From NCBI GenBank assembly GCA_031431475.1, contig JANPDL010000035.1, positions 124,001-188,000 of the forward strand: DNA of 64,000 bases, written 5' to 3'. Numbering within the stretch: the first letter of the stretch is position 1; each line of letters begins with the position of its first letter. Under the pieces are notes generated by a model. That model ran no database searches. It was not told the origin of the DNA and saw only the letters and a list, made by a program, of their open reading frames with translations. A program made the translations under genes and the position numbers. This DNA comes from JADCCX01 sp031431475. GTDB taxonomy: Bacteria > Pseudomonadota > Alphaproteobacteria > Rhizobiales > Beijerinckiaceae. Shown here one piece after another: positions 24,484 through 34,800 of this stretch.

Positions 24484-26481
24484 TCAGACACTCAGATCCA
24501 GCTTGAACTTCGCAAATCCGTTAGCGCCGTCACCGGCAAAACTCACGCTTTTCACGGTAGAAACCAGCGCTTTCGCTCTGGGATTGCTCTCGAACACGAC
24601 ATTCTTGGCGCCTGGAACGGCTTTCAGGCTCCAGTTTCCATCCGCCTTCGGGTCCAGCGTACCGGTCTGCTGGAAGAACTTGATGATCACGTCGCGCGTG
24701 GCATCGGGCGCATCCAGCACGATGGTCTTGCCATCATTGCCCGGGAAATTGCCGCCACCCGAAGCGCGGTAGTTGTTGGTGACGACGACGAATTCCTGAT
24801 CCGGGGTCACAGGCTTTCCTTGATACGACAAGCCCGTGATGCGGCTGGCGGAAGCATCCAGCACCTTGCCGGCTCCGTCATACTTCGCGGGTTGCGCCAG
24901 ATCGACCTGATAGGTTACGCCGTCAATCATGTCGAAATTGAAGGCCGGGAAAGCCGCATTGATCAGTTGCTGCTCGTCGTCGGTAGCCTTGATCTGGTTG
25001 AACAGCCCGCAGGACATATCCAACCAATCCTTGAGCTGCTGCCCGCTCACCTTCACGGCTTTCAGCGTGTTGGGATAGATATACAGGTCCGCCACATTCT
25101 TGAGCGCGACCTGTCCTTCCCCGATCTGGGTGTAGAACTCCACGCCACCGCGCCCGCCCGCCTTGAAAGGCGCCACGGATGACAGCAGCGGCAGGCTGGC
25201 ATGGGGGGTGCCCGCCAGCAATTGCTTCGCGTACCAGATCTGCGCATCGGAGATGACCTGCAACGCGGCATTGTCGGCGATGACCGAAAAATAGGTGTCC
25301 ATCGCCTTCGCGGTCTTGCCCACGGGACGGCGCACATATTCCAGCGTAGCATCATGCTCAGCCTGCACACTCGAGAGCATCTCGGCCTTTGGCTCGGCCA
25401 GCGGCACCACCTTGCCCGCTTCGCGCTTGAAAATCGGCAATGCGCCGACGGAATGACTGATAACCTTGAAATCATTGCCGCTCTTTTGCAGAACAAGGTC
25501 GATCTGGCCGAGATGGCTGCCCCAGAAACCGGCCATGACGGCGGGAACGCCGTTGAGCGTGCCCTTCTCGATATCGATGCCGGGCCTGTCCTTGAACACG
25601 GGACCGGGAAAAACGAGGTGCAGGTGTCCCGTCAGGATTACGTCGATTCCCGGAACGGATGCGAGATAGAGCGCCGCGTTCTCGTCCTTGCCCTGTGCCG
25701 TAGCGTTCGAGATGCCGGTATGGGCCAGCGCCACCACGATATCCGCCCCGCGCTCCTTCATCTCCGGCACCCAGGCCCGGGCGCTGTCAACGATATCGCG
25801 CGTATCAACCTTGCCGCGCAGATGGGCCTGGTCCCATTGCATGATCTGCGGCGGCGTGAAGCCGATGACGCCGACACGCAGCCGGTGGGAAGCTCCGGCC
25901 TCATCCATGACGTCCCGGTCCAGGATGACATAGGGGCGCACGAGCGTGTCATCGCCCCGGATGCTACCCGCAAGCTGGCCCTTGGCGACATTGGCGCAAA
26001 CCGCAGGGTGCTTGGCACCAGCCAGTGACTTCGCCAGAAAATCGAGGCCGTAGTTGAACTCGTGATTGCCCAGTGTTCCGGCATCATACTTCATCTGGTT
26101 CATGGCCCGGATGATGGGGTGTGTATCGCCCGCCTTGAAGCCCCGCTCATAGGCCATCAGATCGCCCAGCGGATTGCCCTGCAGGAAGTCGCCATTCTCG
26201 AACAGCAGCGTATTTTTCGTCTCGGAGCGTGCCTTGTCCACGAGGCTGGCGATCCGGGCGAGGCCAACGGTATCATCCGCCTGGTCCCGATAATAATCAT
26301 AGGACTGGACATGGACGTGGATGTCCGTGGTTTCGAGAATGCGCAGCTTGATGGTGTTGGCACCGGCCTGCGCGAAAGCACCGCCCATCGTGCTTGCTCC
26401 GGTCATCGCCAGGCCCCCACCGATAACAGCTCTCCGGGAAAGGTTGGACGCGTCACTGATTTCAGGACTAGCAGCAGACAT
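24484..26481 (-). CDS. 2',3'-cyclic-nucleotide 2'-phosphodiesterase/3'-nucleotidase (CpdB type), Tat-exported
   Basis: A 665-residue periplasmic nucleotidase that frees nucleosides and phosphate from cyclic and 3'-nucleotides. It carries a twin-arginine signal ('NLSRRAVIGGG', residues 13-23). The N-terminal metallophosphoesterase domain shows 'ILETTDIHVHV', 'LFENGDFLQGN', 'TLGNHEFNYG' and 'ILTGHLH'; the C-terminal 5'-nucleotidase domain includes 'TNNYRASGGGNFPG'. ATG 26481 was chosen for the length of the Tat leader; ATGs at 26511 and 26538 are possible. The RidA gene lies just upstream on the same strand. Confidence 0.88.
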   Translation of the reverse strand: MSAASPEISDASNLSRRAVIGGGLAMTGASTMGGAFAQAGANTIKLRILETTDIHVHVQSYDYYRDQADDTVGLARIASLVDKARSETKNTLLFENGDFLQGNPLGDLMAYERGFKAGDTHPIIRAMNQMKYDAGTLGNHEFNYGLDFLAKSLAGAKHPAVCANVAKGQLAGSIRGDDTLVRPYVILDRDVMDEAGASHRLRVGVIGFTPPQIMQWDQAHLRGKVDTRDIVDSARAWVPEMKERGADIVVALAHTGISNATAQGKDENAALYLASVPGIDVILTGHLHLVFPGPVFKDRPGIDIEKGTLNGVPAVMAGFWGSHLGQIDLVLQKSGNDFKVISHSVGALPIFKREAGKVVPLAEPKAEMLSSVQAEHDATLEYVRRPVGKTAKAMDTYFSVIADNAALQVISDAQIWYAKQLLAGTPHASLPLLSSVAPFKAGGRGGVEFYTQIGEGQVALKNVADLYIYPNTLKAVKVSGQQLKDWLDMSCGLFNQIKATDDEQQLINAAFPAFNFDMIDGVTYQVDLAQPAKYDGAGKVLDASASRITGLSYQGKPVTPDQEFVVVTNNYRASGGGNFPGNDGKTIVLDAPDATRDVIIKFFQQTGTLDPKADGNWSLKAVPGAKNVVFESNPRAKALVSTVKSVSFAGDGANGFAKFKLDLSV

Positions 26482-26565
26482 CGGTTCTTTGGCCCTTGTT
26501 TTCACAATCATAATGCTACTGTTACCGGCACCTTTCAAGGCTTGTCGAAACCACTCACTCCCCCC

Positions 26566-27021
26566 TCAGGACCGTGGCCGGAAAGTCCCGGTCTGCGCTG
26601 CTGCATCCGGGAATTCGTCGAAGATTGATTCTGGGTCTTCGCTTACCGCTTCCCCTTCTACCTCGAAAAGGAACTGGGGTGATGCCAACCCTGCGACTTC
26701 CAGATAGGTCGACGCTGGAGCATGCTGGCCTAGCTTCCGCATTCGAACGCTGCGGGCCAGCGCCACTGAGCCCGGCACGGTGACATATGTCACCACTTTG
26801 ACGAGATCAGCCACCGTCATGCCACCTTCGCGCAAAACCTCGATCAGGTTATCCCAGGCGATATCCATCTGCTCTTCGAGCGTTTCGGCCACGGTTCCAT
26901 CGAGCCGCGCCCCGATTTGTCCGGAAATAACCAGTCGCCGGGCTCGTGCAGAATGCACCACACCCTGGCTGTAGAGCGATCCGGGCTGCGCGATGCGGCG
27001 CGGATTAAAGAAACGCGGCAT
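26566..27021 (-). CDS. RidA/YjgF/YER057c-UK114 family protein
   Basis: A 151-residue protein of the Rid family, whose best-known members hydrolyse reactive enamine/imine intermediates. Segments include 'VVHSARARRLVISGQIGARL', 'EQMDIAWDNLIEVLREGGMT' and 'APASTYLEVAGLASPQFLFE'. An Arg in the catalytic region of RidA is replaced here by a different context, so deaminase activity is uncertain. It lies upstream of the cyclic-nucleotidase gene and divergent from the EAL gene. Confidence 0.75.
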   Translation of the reverse strand: MPRFFNPRRIAQPGSLYSQGVVHSARARRLVISGQIGARLDGTVAETLEEQMDIAWDNLIEVLREGGMTVADLVKVVTYVTVPGSVALARSVRMRKLGQHAPASTYLEVAGLASPQFLFEVEGEAVSEDPESIFDEFPDAAAQTGTFRPRS

Positions 27022-27056
27022 GAGTGACCTCGCAGATGATTCTCAAAAGGCTTCAG

Positions 27057-28568
27057 ATGATGCATTATCGTCTGGAAAAAGCGAATCAGCTGAATCAAAG
27101 ACAAGAACCACGGGCGACAATGGCTGGGCTGACAGGGATCAAATCACTGGGACTGACGGGCGGCACAGCACTGGCAGGCGGAGCCACGGGTGCCGCTGTG
27201 CTGGCCGCCAGCGGCGCACCGGTCATTGCGGCGTTGCTTGGCGGCTTGTCGCTGGCGGGCTGCGCCATTACGATCATTCACCTGATGGCTTCGCGCGCTG
27301 ACCGCGTCCGGTTGGAACAGACTGTGGATGCTTTGCAGACCGATGTTACCCTTCTGGTGGAACAGCAGGCTCGTTCCGACGCCAGAATGGCGGAATTGAA
27401 TCGGCTTAGTATTGAATCGCCAGCGCTTGTCTGGCGAGCTGCGACGGCGGATATCGAGGTGCTTGGCAGGCTCGTCAGTGATCTGGCGCGGAATGTGGCG
27501 GAGCACGAAAAGCGGCTTCCAGCAGGCTTGCCTACCCATATCAAATCCACGCAAGATCAGGCCGTTGAAGCTGCGCCTTCACCCGAATGGTTCGAGGATG
27601 AGGCGGAGCTCGGCTTCACCGCGGAGCCTCCGATGGGGCACGTGGGCTTCGAGGCTCCGTCATCGGCCGTGATGGCGGAATTGCAATCGACCCTTGCATC
27701 GGCCTTGGCCAGCGACCGGCTTGAACTGTGCCTGCAGCCCGTTGTCGCCCTGCCGCAGCGCAAGGTGCGGGGCTACGAAGCCACACTTCGCCTGAAGGGC
27801 GAGAGTGGCGAGCTGCAAACTGATACTGACCTGCGACGGATTGCTGTTGCCACCGGGCTGGAGCTCGAATTGGACCGCGTCCTGGTGGACCGTGCTGTGC
27901 ATGTACTGCGCATTCTCAGAGCCCGGAACCGGGTGGTTTCAATGGTTTGCGGCATCGCGGGTTCAAGCCTTGCCAATGCAGTTTTCAAGCAGATGCTGGA
28001 ACGCCTGTCGCGCCTTGATGGCGGCCTTTCCGGTGCGCTGATCCTCGACATCAGTGACATCGAAATGCGGGCGCTGACTGAGGACGCACGGGCTGCCATG
28101 ACCATGCTTTCGGCCAATGGCATCGGTTTCGGCCTCTGCTGCTTGCCGAATCTGCGGCTGGACATGGCGGAAATGGCTGCGCGCGGTATCCGTCAGGTCA
28201 GGGTTTCGGCCAGCTCGCTAATCAAAGCGACACAGGACGAGACGACAGGGTTGGATATCCATCCGGCTGATCTGGCGGAATATCTCCAGCGCCGGGGCAT
28301 CGACCTTCTGGTCTGCGATGTAGCGACAGAGCAGAATGTTCTGGATCTTCTGGACCACGCGCCACCGCTGGCCGTCGGCGGATTGTTCGGCACAGCAAGG
28401 CCGGTGCGCCAGGAGGTTCTGGAGCCAAAGGCTGTGGCTATGCCGGAAACGCGGGCTGCGATGCGTCGGAAAGCCGAAGATGCCCGTGCCGCCAATTCTC
28501 CTGTGACAGAGCAAGGCGTTTCGCGCGGACAGCGTCAGTCCTTCCGTAGCCTTCTGCGCCGCGCTTGA
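27057..28568 (+). CDS. Membrane-anchored degenerate EAL-domain protein
   Basis: About 503 residues. Two hydrophobic segments lie at the N-terminus ('GAAVLAASGAPVIAALLGG' and 'LAGCAITIIHLMASR'), then a coiled coil and a C-terminal EAL domain (about residues 215-455). The catalytic motifs are lost: 'GYEATLRL' for EALLR, no Asn in 'CGIAGSSLAN', 'LILDISDIEM' for the ELTE motif, 'GIGFGLC' for DDFGxG, and no KxD lysine. It therefore cannot be expected to cleave c-di-GMP and may bind it or act as a scaffold. Start uncertain; ATG 27057 has AAAAGG six bases upstream, other options are 27024 and 27120. Confidence 0.8.
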   Translation: MMHYRLEKANQLNQRQEPRATMAGLTGIKSLGLTGGTALAGGATGAAVLAASGAPVIAALLGGLSLAGCAITIIHLMASRADRVRLEQTVDALQTDVTLLVEQQARSDARMAELNRLSIESPALVWRAATADIEVLGRLVSDLARNVAEHEKRLPAGLPTHIKSTQDQAVEAAPSPEWFEDEAELGFTAEPPMGHVGFEAPSSAVMAELQSTLASALASDRLELCLQPVVALPQRKVRGYEATLRLKGESGELQTDTDLRRIAVATGLELELDRVLVDRAVHVLRILRARNRVVSMVCGIAGSSLANAVFKQMLERLSRLDGGLSGALILDISDIEMRALTEDARAAMTMLSANGIGFGLCCLPNLRLDMAEMAARGIRQVRVSASSLIKATQDETTGLDIHPADLAEYLQRRGIDLLVCDVATEQNVLDLLDHAPPLAVGGLFGTARPVRQEVLEPKAVAMPETRAAMRRKAEDARAANSPVTEQGVSRGQRQSFRSLLRRA

Positions 28569-28629
28569 CGAAAGCCAGCCCGGCGTGGTCGAGAAATCAG
28601 CTCGATCCCCCAACCGTTGCGAGTATTCC

Positions 28630-29493
28630 TTGTCCAGCATTCCCGTCCTTTCGAGCCTCGACGCCTGGTCCGGCCGCTACGATGTGATCTTCTCCGATGT
28701 CTGGGGTGTTGTGCACAACGGTCTTGCCCCGCATCCCGAAGCAGGTGAGGCGCTGGCACGGTTTCGTCGCAACGGCGGCACTGTTGTGATGATCTCCAAT
28801 GCACCGCGCCCGCACTGGTCGGTGATCGAGCAACTTGACCAGATCGGTGTCTCGAAAGCCGCCTATGATGCCGTTGTGACATCAGGCGATGTGACGCATC
28901 AGCTTGCGCTGGCACAGCCGGACAAACGCTGTTTCCACATCGGAGCAGAGAAGGATGAGCATCTGTTTCGCGACCTCGCAGTGAGACGCGTGGGCATCGA
29001 CGAGGCTTCTTTCGTGATCTGCACCGGTCTCAAGGACGACGAGACCGAGACGGCGGAGGATTATCGCACCATCGTCACGGCCATTCGCCACCGTAACATT
29101 CCGATGATCTGCGCCAATCCCGATCTGGTCGTGGAGCGTGGCCACAAGCTGATCCCCTGCGCCGGGGCCATTGCGGCAATTTACGAAGAGATGGGCGGTA
29201 CAGTCATTCAGGCGGGCAAACCGCATCCGCCGATCTATGCCGCGACATTCGCCAAAGCTGCGGCGCTGTTGGGCCGCAAACCCGAGAAGTCGCGTATTCT
29301 GGCGATTGGTGATGCGATCCGCACAGATGTTGTGGGTGCAGCGGGCTTTGGCGTGGATAGCCTTTTCCTGAGCGCGGGCATTCACGCGGAGGAATTGCAT
29401 GGTCCTGATGGCGCACTGAGCCGCGACAGGCTGGAGCCGTTTCTGGCAGCGCAGATCTCAACGCCGAGCGCCGTGATGCAGAAGCTGATCTGA
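28630..29493 (+). CDS. HAD-superfamily IIA hydrolase
   Basis: About 287 residues, a haloacid-dehalogenase phosphatase of class IIA (the TIGR01459-like group). Catalytic motif I reads 'VIFSDVWGVVHNG' with the nucleophile Asp, motif II 'VVMISNAPRP', motif III/IV 'IQAGKPHPPIY' and 'ILAIGDAIRTDV'. The substrate is not known. Homologues begin close to the residues 'IPVLSSLDAWSGRYDVI', so the TTG at 28630 is preferred; a GTG at 28585 extends the frame by 15 codons. It is followed by ribF in the same direction after the oppositely oriented cheY-like gene. Confidence 0.75.
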   Translation: MSSIPVLSSLDAWSGRYDVIFSDVWGVVHNGLAPHPEAGEALARFRRNGGTVVMISNAPRPHWSVIEQLDQIGVSKAAYDAVVTSGDVTHQLALAQPDKRCFHIGAEKDEHLFRDLAVRRVGIDEASFVICTGLKDDETETAEDYRTIVTAIRHRNIPMICANPDLVVERGHKLIPCAGAIAAIYEEMGGTVIQAGKPHPPIYAATFAKAAALLGRKPEKSRILAIGDAIRTDVVGAAGFGVDSLFLSAGIHAEELHGPDGALSRDRLEPFLAAQISTPSAVMQKLI

Positions 29494-29498
29494 GACAC

Positions 29499-29521
29499 AA
29501 AAAAGGCGGCCTGCGCCGCCT
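29499..29521 (-). terminator. Rho-independent terminator of the CheY-like gene
   Basis: AGGCGGC (29504-29510) pairs with GCCGCCT (29515-29521) around loop CTGC. On the minus strand the stem is followed by TTTTTT, 30 bp after the response-regulator stop. Confidence 0.85.
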
Positions 29522-29550
29522 GATTGTTGCCGTAGGATCGTCGCGGAGAA

Positions 29551-29934
29551 TCAGATCCCGCAGACTGCCTCGATCTTGCTTTTCAGCGTCTGGGCGTTGA
29601 ATGGCTTGACGATGTAATTGTTCACGCCGGCCTTCTTGGCGGCGATGACGTTTTCAGTCTTCGATTCCGCTGTCACCATGATGAAGGGCAGGGCGCGCAG
29701 GCCTTCATCGCCGCGCACATTGCGCAGCAGTTCGTATCCCGTCATGGGAGCCATGTTCCAGTCGGAAATCACCAGACCGTAGCGCTTCTGCTTCAGCTTG
29801 GAGAGAGCAGCCGAGCCGTCAGCCGCCTCATCCACATCCTCGAAGCCAAGCTGCTTGAGGAGATTCCTGATGATTCGCACCATGGTCTGATAATCGTCAA
29901 CCACCAGAATGGGCATGGAAGTGTCGAGCGCCAT
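29551..29934 (-). CDS. CheY-like single-domain response regulator
   Basis: A 127-residue receiver domain without an output domain, as in CheY. The acidic pocket is Asp13/Asp14 ('ILVVDDYQTM'), the phosphoacceptor Asp58 ('LVISDWNMAP'), the switch residue Thr88 ('IMVTAE') and Lys110 ('YIVKPF'). The 'DWNMAPMTG' loop is typical of chemotaxis CheY. No kinase or other chemotaxis gene is nearby. ATG 29934 is preferred over TTG 29943; its own terminator follows the gene. Confidence 0.87.
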   Translation of the reverse strand: MALDTSMPILVVDDYQTMVRIIRNLLKQLGFEDVDEAADGSAALSKLKQKRYGLVISDWNMAPMTGYELLRNVRGDEGLRALPFIMVTAESKTENVIAAKKAGVNNYIVKPFNAQTLKSKIEAVCGI

Positions 29935-30137
29935 CGTGTCCAAACTCCGTTCTGCAGGCTGGTTGGCCGCAGCGGTTCAACCGTGATCAGCGCAGCTCAC
30001 AACCCGTGAACCTTGCTGAAGTCTTTCAAGATGTAGAGCAATGGAATTGCCATCTGGTTAATGAAGAATGGTGCACATGCCGGAAGTTGCACGGCTTGAC
30101 GCTGACACCGGAGCGATCCAAGAGCGTCTGGCAACCC

Positions 30138-31076
30138 ATGTCGAACAGCTTCCATTCCCTCTGCGACCCTGCCGCACTGCCCGATGACCTGGCGAAGCCT
30201 GTGCTCGCGATCGGCAATTTCGACGGCATGCATCTGGGCCATGCTGCGCTGCTGACCGAGGCGCTGCGCATGGGCAAATCGTTCGGCAGGCCAGCCGCAA
30301 TCCTGACCTTCGAGCCGCATCCACGCGCGTATTTCCAGCCGGACAAGCCGATGTTCCGGCTGACACCGCCTGATCTCAAGGCAGAAGCTGCGACGAGGCT
30401 GGGTGCGCAAGGCGCGATTGCGCTGACGTTCGATGCGGCGCTGGCAGCGGTTTCCGCGCAGGATTTCGTGCAGAATCTGATTCTTGACCGTTTCGGAGCC
30501 AGCGGCATCGTCGTTGGCCACGATTTCCACTTCGGCAAGGGCAGGCAGGGCAATCCGGCGTTACTTGCAGAGACGGGTCACAACGCCGGGATCGACGTCG
30601 TCATCGTGCCACCCCTCAGTGTGGATGGCGTGGTCGTGTCATCGTCGCATATCCGCAAGCTGCTCTCGGAGGGCGATATCGCCGGTGCCAATCGCTATCT
30701 CGGGCGCGAATGGCTGGTGCGCGCCACCGTGGCCCATGGCGACAAGCGGGGCCGTCTGCTGGGTTATCCCACGGCCAATCTCATGCTTCACAAGGACGTG
30801 ACACTGAAACACGGGATCTATGCCGTGCGCGCCATTGTGGACGGCGTCACGCATGCCGCCGTCGCCAGCTTTGGCCGCCGCCCGACATTCGATGACGGTG
30901 CGCCGAAGCTGGAGGTGCATCTCTTTGATTTTGCCGGTGATCTCTATGGCCAGACAATGGATGTGGCCTTCGTCGGCTACATCCGGCCCGAGCTGAAATT
31001 CGACGGCGTGGAGCCGCTCATCCGCCAGATGGACGAGGACAGCCTCACCGCGCGGAAAGTGCTGAAAAGCGCCTGA
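30138..31076 (+). CDS. ribF: Bifunctional riboflavin kinase/FAD synthetase
   Basis: A 312-residue enzyme that phosphorylates riboflavin to FMN and adenylates FMN to FAD. The N-terminal nucleotidyltransferase domain shows 'AIGNFDGMHLGH', 'ILTFEPHPRAYF' and 'FHFGKGRQGNP' with 'VSSSHIRKLL'. The C-terminal kinase domain shows 'GRLLGYPTANLML' and 'GIYAVRAIVDG'. ATG 30138 is chosen because the fold begins immediately; upstream codons to 30006 look non-coding. No FMN riboswitch is seen upstream. A flavin-binding protein gene follows. Confidence 0.93.
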   Translation: MSNSFHSLCDPAALPDDLAKPVLAIGNFDGMHLGHAALLTEALRMGKSFGRPAAILTFEPHPRAYFQPDKPMFRLTPPDLKAEAATRLGAQGAIALTFDAALAAVSAQDFVQNLILDRFGASGIVVGHDFHFGKGRQGNPALLAETGHNAGIDVVIVPPLSVDGVVVSSSHIRKLLSEGDIAGANRYLGREWLVRATVAHGDKRGRLLGYPTANLMLHKDVTLKHGIYAVRAIVDGVTHAAVASFGRRPTFDDGAPKLEVHLFDFAGDLYGQTMDVAFVGYIRPELKFDGVEPLIRQMDEDSLTARKVLKSA

Positions 31077-31146
31077 TTCCTCTCGACGAACGCCCGATTT
31101 GCGCTAACCTCCCGTCAGGCTGGATCGCACGATGGGAGACTCGACC

Positions 31147-31749
31147 ATGTTGAGCTACACACCGCCGACTTCGTTCAAGGATGTTCCGTTTACGCTCGTG
31201 CGCCCTTTCGTGGCAGTGCGGGCGCTCTGCACGCTGATCGCCGTCACGCCGGGCGGTCTTGTCAATGCCCATGTGCCGGTGCTGCTGGCGGAAGACGAAG
31301 ACGGCAACCCGATCCTCGAAGGGCATGTGGCAAAATCGACCGATGCCTTCAATGCCGTCAATGGTCCCGTTACAGCCATTGCCATGTTCCAGAAGGAGCA
31401 GGAATACGGCCTTCCCGAAGCGGCGCGCATCGCCGATGCTGACCAGCCTTATGGCGCGGTGCATCTTCACGGCGTGCTGGAGATGGTGCGCGACCATGAT
31501 TTCCAGATGGCGAATATCGAGGCGCTCTCCGATCACCATGTCGCGGCGCGCATTCACCCATGGAACGCGCCCGATCTGCCGCGCCCCTTCAAGGAGGTGC
31601 TGGCGGACAAGACGGTGGGCCTGCGCTTCCGCATCATGCGCGCACAGGCTTGCCACGCTTATGTGCCGAAGGGTACAGGACGAACGGACGGGATCGTGGA
31701 GATCGATCCGCGCGAGTTCACCAGCCCGAATTGCCGCCCAAGGACGTGA
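31147..31749 (+). CDS. FMN-binding negative regulator-like protein (PaiB family)
   Basis: A 200-residue split-barrel flavin-binding protein. The family pattern is visible in 'SFKDVPFTLVRPFVAVRALC', 'NAHVPVLLAEDEDG', 'LEGHVAKSTDAFNAV' and 'VGLRFRIMRAQACHAYVPKG'. PaiB of Bacillus is described as a negative regulator, but many homologues may be flavin reductases or oxidases. ATG 31147 follows a GGGAG at 31134-31138. It lies just downstream of ribF, which supplies FMN. Confidence 0.7.
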   Translation: MLSYTPPTSFKDVPFTLVRPFVAVRALCTLIAVTPGGLVNAHVPVLLAEDEDGNPILEGHVAKSTDAFNAVNGPVTAIAMFQKEQEYGLPEAARIADADQPYGAVHLHGVLEMVRDHDFQMANIEALSDHHVAARIHPWNAPDLPRPFKEVLADKTVGLRFRIMRAQACHAYVPKGTGRTDGIVEIDPREFTSPNCRPRT

Positions 31750-31758
31750 GTTCCCTGC

Positions 31759-31778
31759 CCTTCCCCCACGGGGGAAGG
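31759..31778. repeat. REP-like perfect inverted repeat
   Basis: CCTTCCCCC (31759-31767) and GGGGGAAGG (31770-31778) form a perfect 9-bp palindrome with a 2-bp centre between the PaiB-like gene and ileS. No T-run follows, so it is a poor intrinsic terminator. Short palindromes of this type are common intergenic repeats in Hyphomicrobiales. Confidence 0.55.
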
Positions 31779-31836
31779 AGAGAAAGCCAGTATCCCGCGC
31801 TTGCTTTCGTCGCTTTTCTTGGCGAAAGACGTCGCC

Positions 31837-34800
31837 ATGACCGACGCACCTGATTATTCCAAAACCCTCTATCTGCCGCAGACCGAATTCCCGATGCGCG
31901 CGGGCCTCCCCGAGAAGGAGCCGCTGATCTGGAAGCGCTGGCAGGAGAATGATCTCTATGGCCGCCTGCGCAAAGCCTCCGTAGGCAAGCCCAAATTCGT
32001 GCTGCACGATGGCCCGCCCTATGCCAACGGCAACATCCACATTGGCCATGCACTGAACAAGATCCTCAAGGATCTGGTGACGCGCTCGCAGCAGATGATG
32101 GGGTTCGATTCCAACTATGTGCCGGGCTGGGATTGCCATGGCCTGCCCATCGAATGGAAGATCGAGGAGCAGTACCGCGCGAAGGGCAAGAACAAGGACG
32201 AGGTGCCGGTCAACGAATTCCGCAAGGAATGCCGCGATTTCGCCACGCACTGGCTGAACGTGCAGCGCGAGGAATTCAAGCGCCTCGGCGTGACGGGCGA
32301 CTGGGACCACCCCTATTCGACCATGGCGTTTCCCGCCGAAGCCCAGATCGCCCGCGAGATCATGCAGTTCGCGATGACGGACCAGCTGTATCGCGGCTCG
32401 AAGCCCGTGATGTGGAGCGTGGTGGAGAAGACATCTTTGGCCGAGGCGGAGATCGAGTATCAGGATTATCAGTCGGATATGGTTTGGGTGGCGTTTCCGG
32501 TGAAGCATGCCATGACTGGCCCGGTCGCAGGCTATGAAGGTGATTGGGCATCGGCAAAGTTACTCATTGATGCTTCGATTGTTGTCTGGACCACTACGCC
32601 TTGGACGATCCCGGGCAATCGTGCCATCAGCTATAACCACAAGATCGCCTATGGCATTTATGAAGTGACGGCGAATGAACGCGACTTTGGGCCGAAAGTC
32701 GGTCAGCGCTACGTAATCGCGGACAAGCTAGCCGAGGCGGTGGAGTCGCAAGCGAAGATCGTGCTGGAGCGCAAGATAGGCGTGCCGACTGACGCGCTAG
32801 AGCATACATTCTGCGCGCATCCGCTAGCCGATTGCGGCCTTGGCGGTCATGACTATGGCTTCCTCGTTCCGCTTCTCGATGGCGACCATGTCACGGACGA
32901 TGCAGGCACAGGCTTTGTCCATACGGCACCCGGCCACGGTCGCGAGGACTTTGACATTTGGACAGCCGCATCGACGCAAAAGGATCTCCGCGACTTTGGC
33001 ATTGAAACTAAAATCCCCTATACAGTGGACGGCGACAGCTTCTACACCTCCGAAGCACCCGGCTTTGTGGGCAAGCGCGTCATCACCGACAAGGGCGACA
33101 AGGGCGATGCCAACGAGGCCGTGATCAAGGCGCTGATCGACGCGGGCAATCTCGTGGCGCGAGGCCGCCTCAAGCACCAGTATCCGCACAGCTGGCGCTC
33201 GAAGAAGCCGGTGATCTTCCGCAACACGCCGCAATGGTTCATCCACATGGACCAGGCCACGCCGTCGCTGGGCAACAAGACGCTGCGCGAAGTGTCGCTG
33301 CAATCCATCCGCGACACCCAGTGGGTCCCGCCAGCCGGTGAAAACCGCATCACCGGCATGATCGAGGCGAAGCCCGACTGGGTGGTCTCGCGCCAGCGGG
33401 CGTGGGGCGTGCCGATCACGGTCTTCGTCAACAGGACGACGAAGGAAATTCTCAAGGACGAACGCGTCAACAAGCGCATCGCCGATGCTTTCGAGCAGGA
33501 TGGAGGCGACGCATGGTTTGCCGATACCGACGGCTCGCGCTTCCTCAAGCCGGAGTACAACCCGGCGGATTTCGAGAAGATCAACGACGTCCTCGATGTC
33601 TGGTTCGATTCAGGCTCCACCCATTCCTACGTGCTGGGCGACGCCAAGCACTTCCCCGGCCTGGCAGGCATCCACCGCAAGCCGGACGGCGGTCCGGACC
33701 GGGTGATGTATCTCGAAGGCTCCGACCAGCACCGGGGGTGGTTCCATTCCTCCCTGATCGAAAGCTCCGGCACCCGTGGCCGCGCGCCCTATGACATCGT
33801 GCTGACCCACGGCTTCGTTCTGGACGAGAAGGGCCAGAAAATGTCGAAAAGCCTCGGCAATGTCGTGGCCCCGCAGGACGTGATGAAGAATTCCGGCGCG
33901 GATATTTTGCGGTTATGGGTCGCGGCTTCGGATTATTCCGATGATCTGCGCATTGGCCCGGAAATCCTGAAAGGCTTCATCGACAGCTACCGCAAGCTGC
34001 GCAACACGATGCGCTGGATGCTGGGGACGCTGGCGCATTTCGATCAGGCCGACCGCATCGACGGGCAGGCCATGGAGGAGGTTGACCGCCTCATACTGCA
34101 CCGGCTCGCCATTCTCGACGGCGAAGTGCGGGAGGCGTATTCCACCTACAATTACAAGAAGGTGGTGTCGCTGCTGTCTACCTTCATGAACACGGATTTG
34201 TCCGCGTTCTATTTCGATATCCGCAAGGACGCGCTCTATTGCGAGGCCCCGTCCAGTGTGAAGCGGCTGGGTTCACTGGAAGCTGTGGAACAGATTTTCC
34301 GGTGCGTCACGCTCTGGCTTGCTCCCATTCTGGTCTTCACAGCGGACGAGGCCTGGCTAGAGCGCTATCCGGACAAGCGGGCTGGCGGCGGTTGCGTGCA
34401 TCTGGAGGCTTTCCCGGAAGTGCCTGCATCCTGGCGTGATGATGCACTGGCTGCGAAATGGGAAAAGGTGCGCGATGTGCGTTCCGTCATCACCGGCGCG
34501 CTTGAAATTCAGCGGGCGGGCAAGATCATCGGTTCATCGCTGGAAGCCGCACCCGTGGTGCATATCACTGATCCGGAACTGATGGCGGCACTTGCGGGCA
34601 TCGACATGGCCGAGATCGCCATCACCTCGGCGATCACCATCACGGACAAGCCAGCGCCAGCGGATGCCTTCACCTCCGATCAGATCAAGGGCGTCGCTGT
34701 TGTGTTTGCGAAGGCAACCGGCAAGAAATGCGCGCGTTCTTGGCGCTACACCGATGATGTCGGCTCCGATCCGGCCTTCCCTGATGTCTCGGCCCGCGAC

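Noticed and set aside
29944..30137. An FMN riboswitch ahead of ribF.
   Set aside because: Nothing in the leader resembles the conserved FMN element.
31045..32508. A 487-codon minus-strand ORF across the PaiB-like gene and the start of ileS.
   Set aside because: It overlaps two well-supported genes and its product resembles no family.
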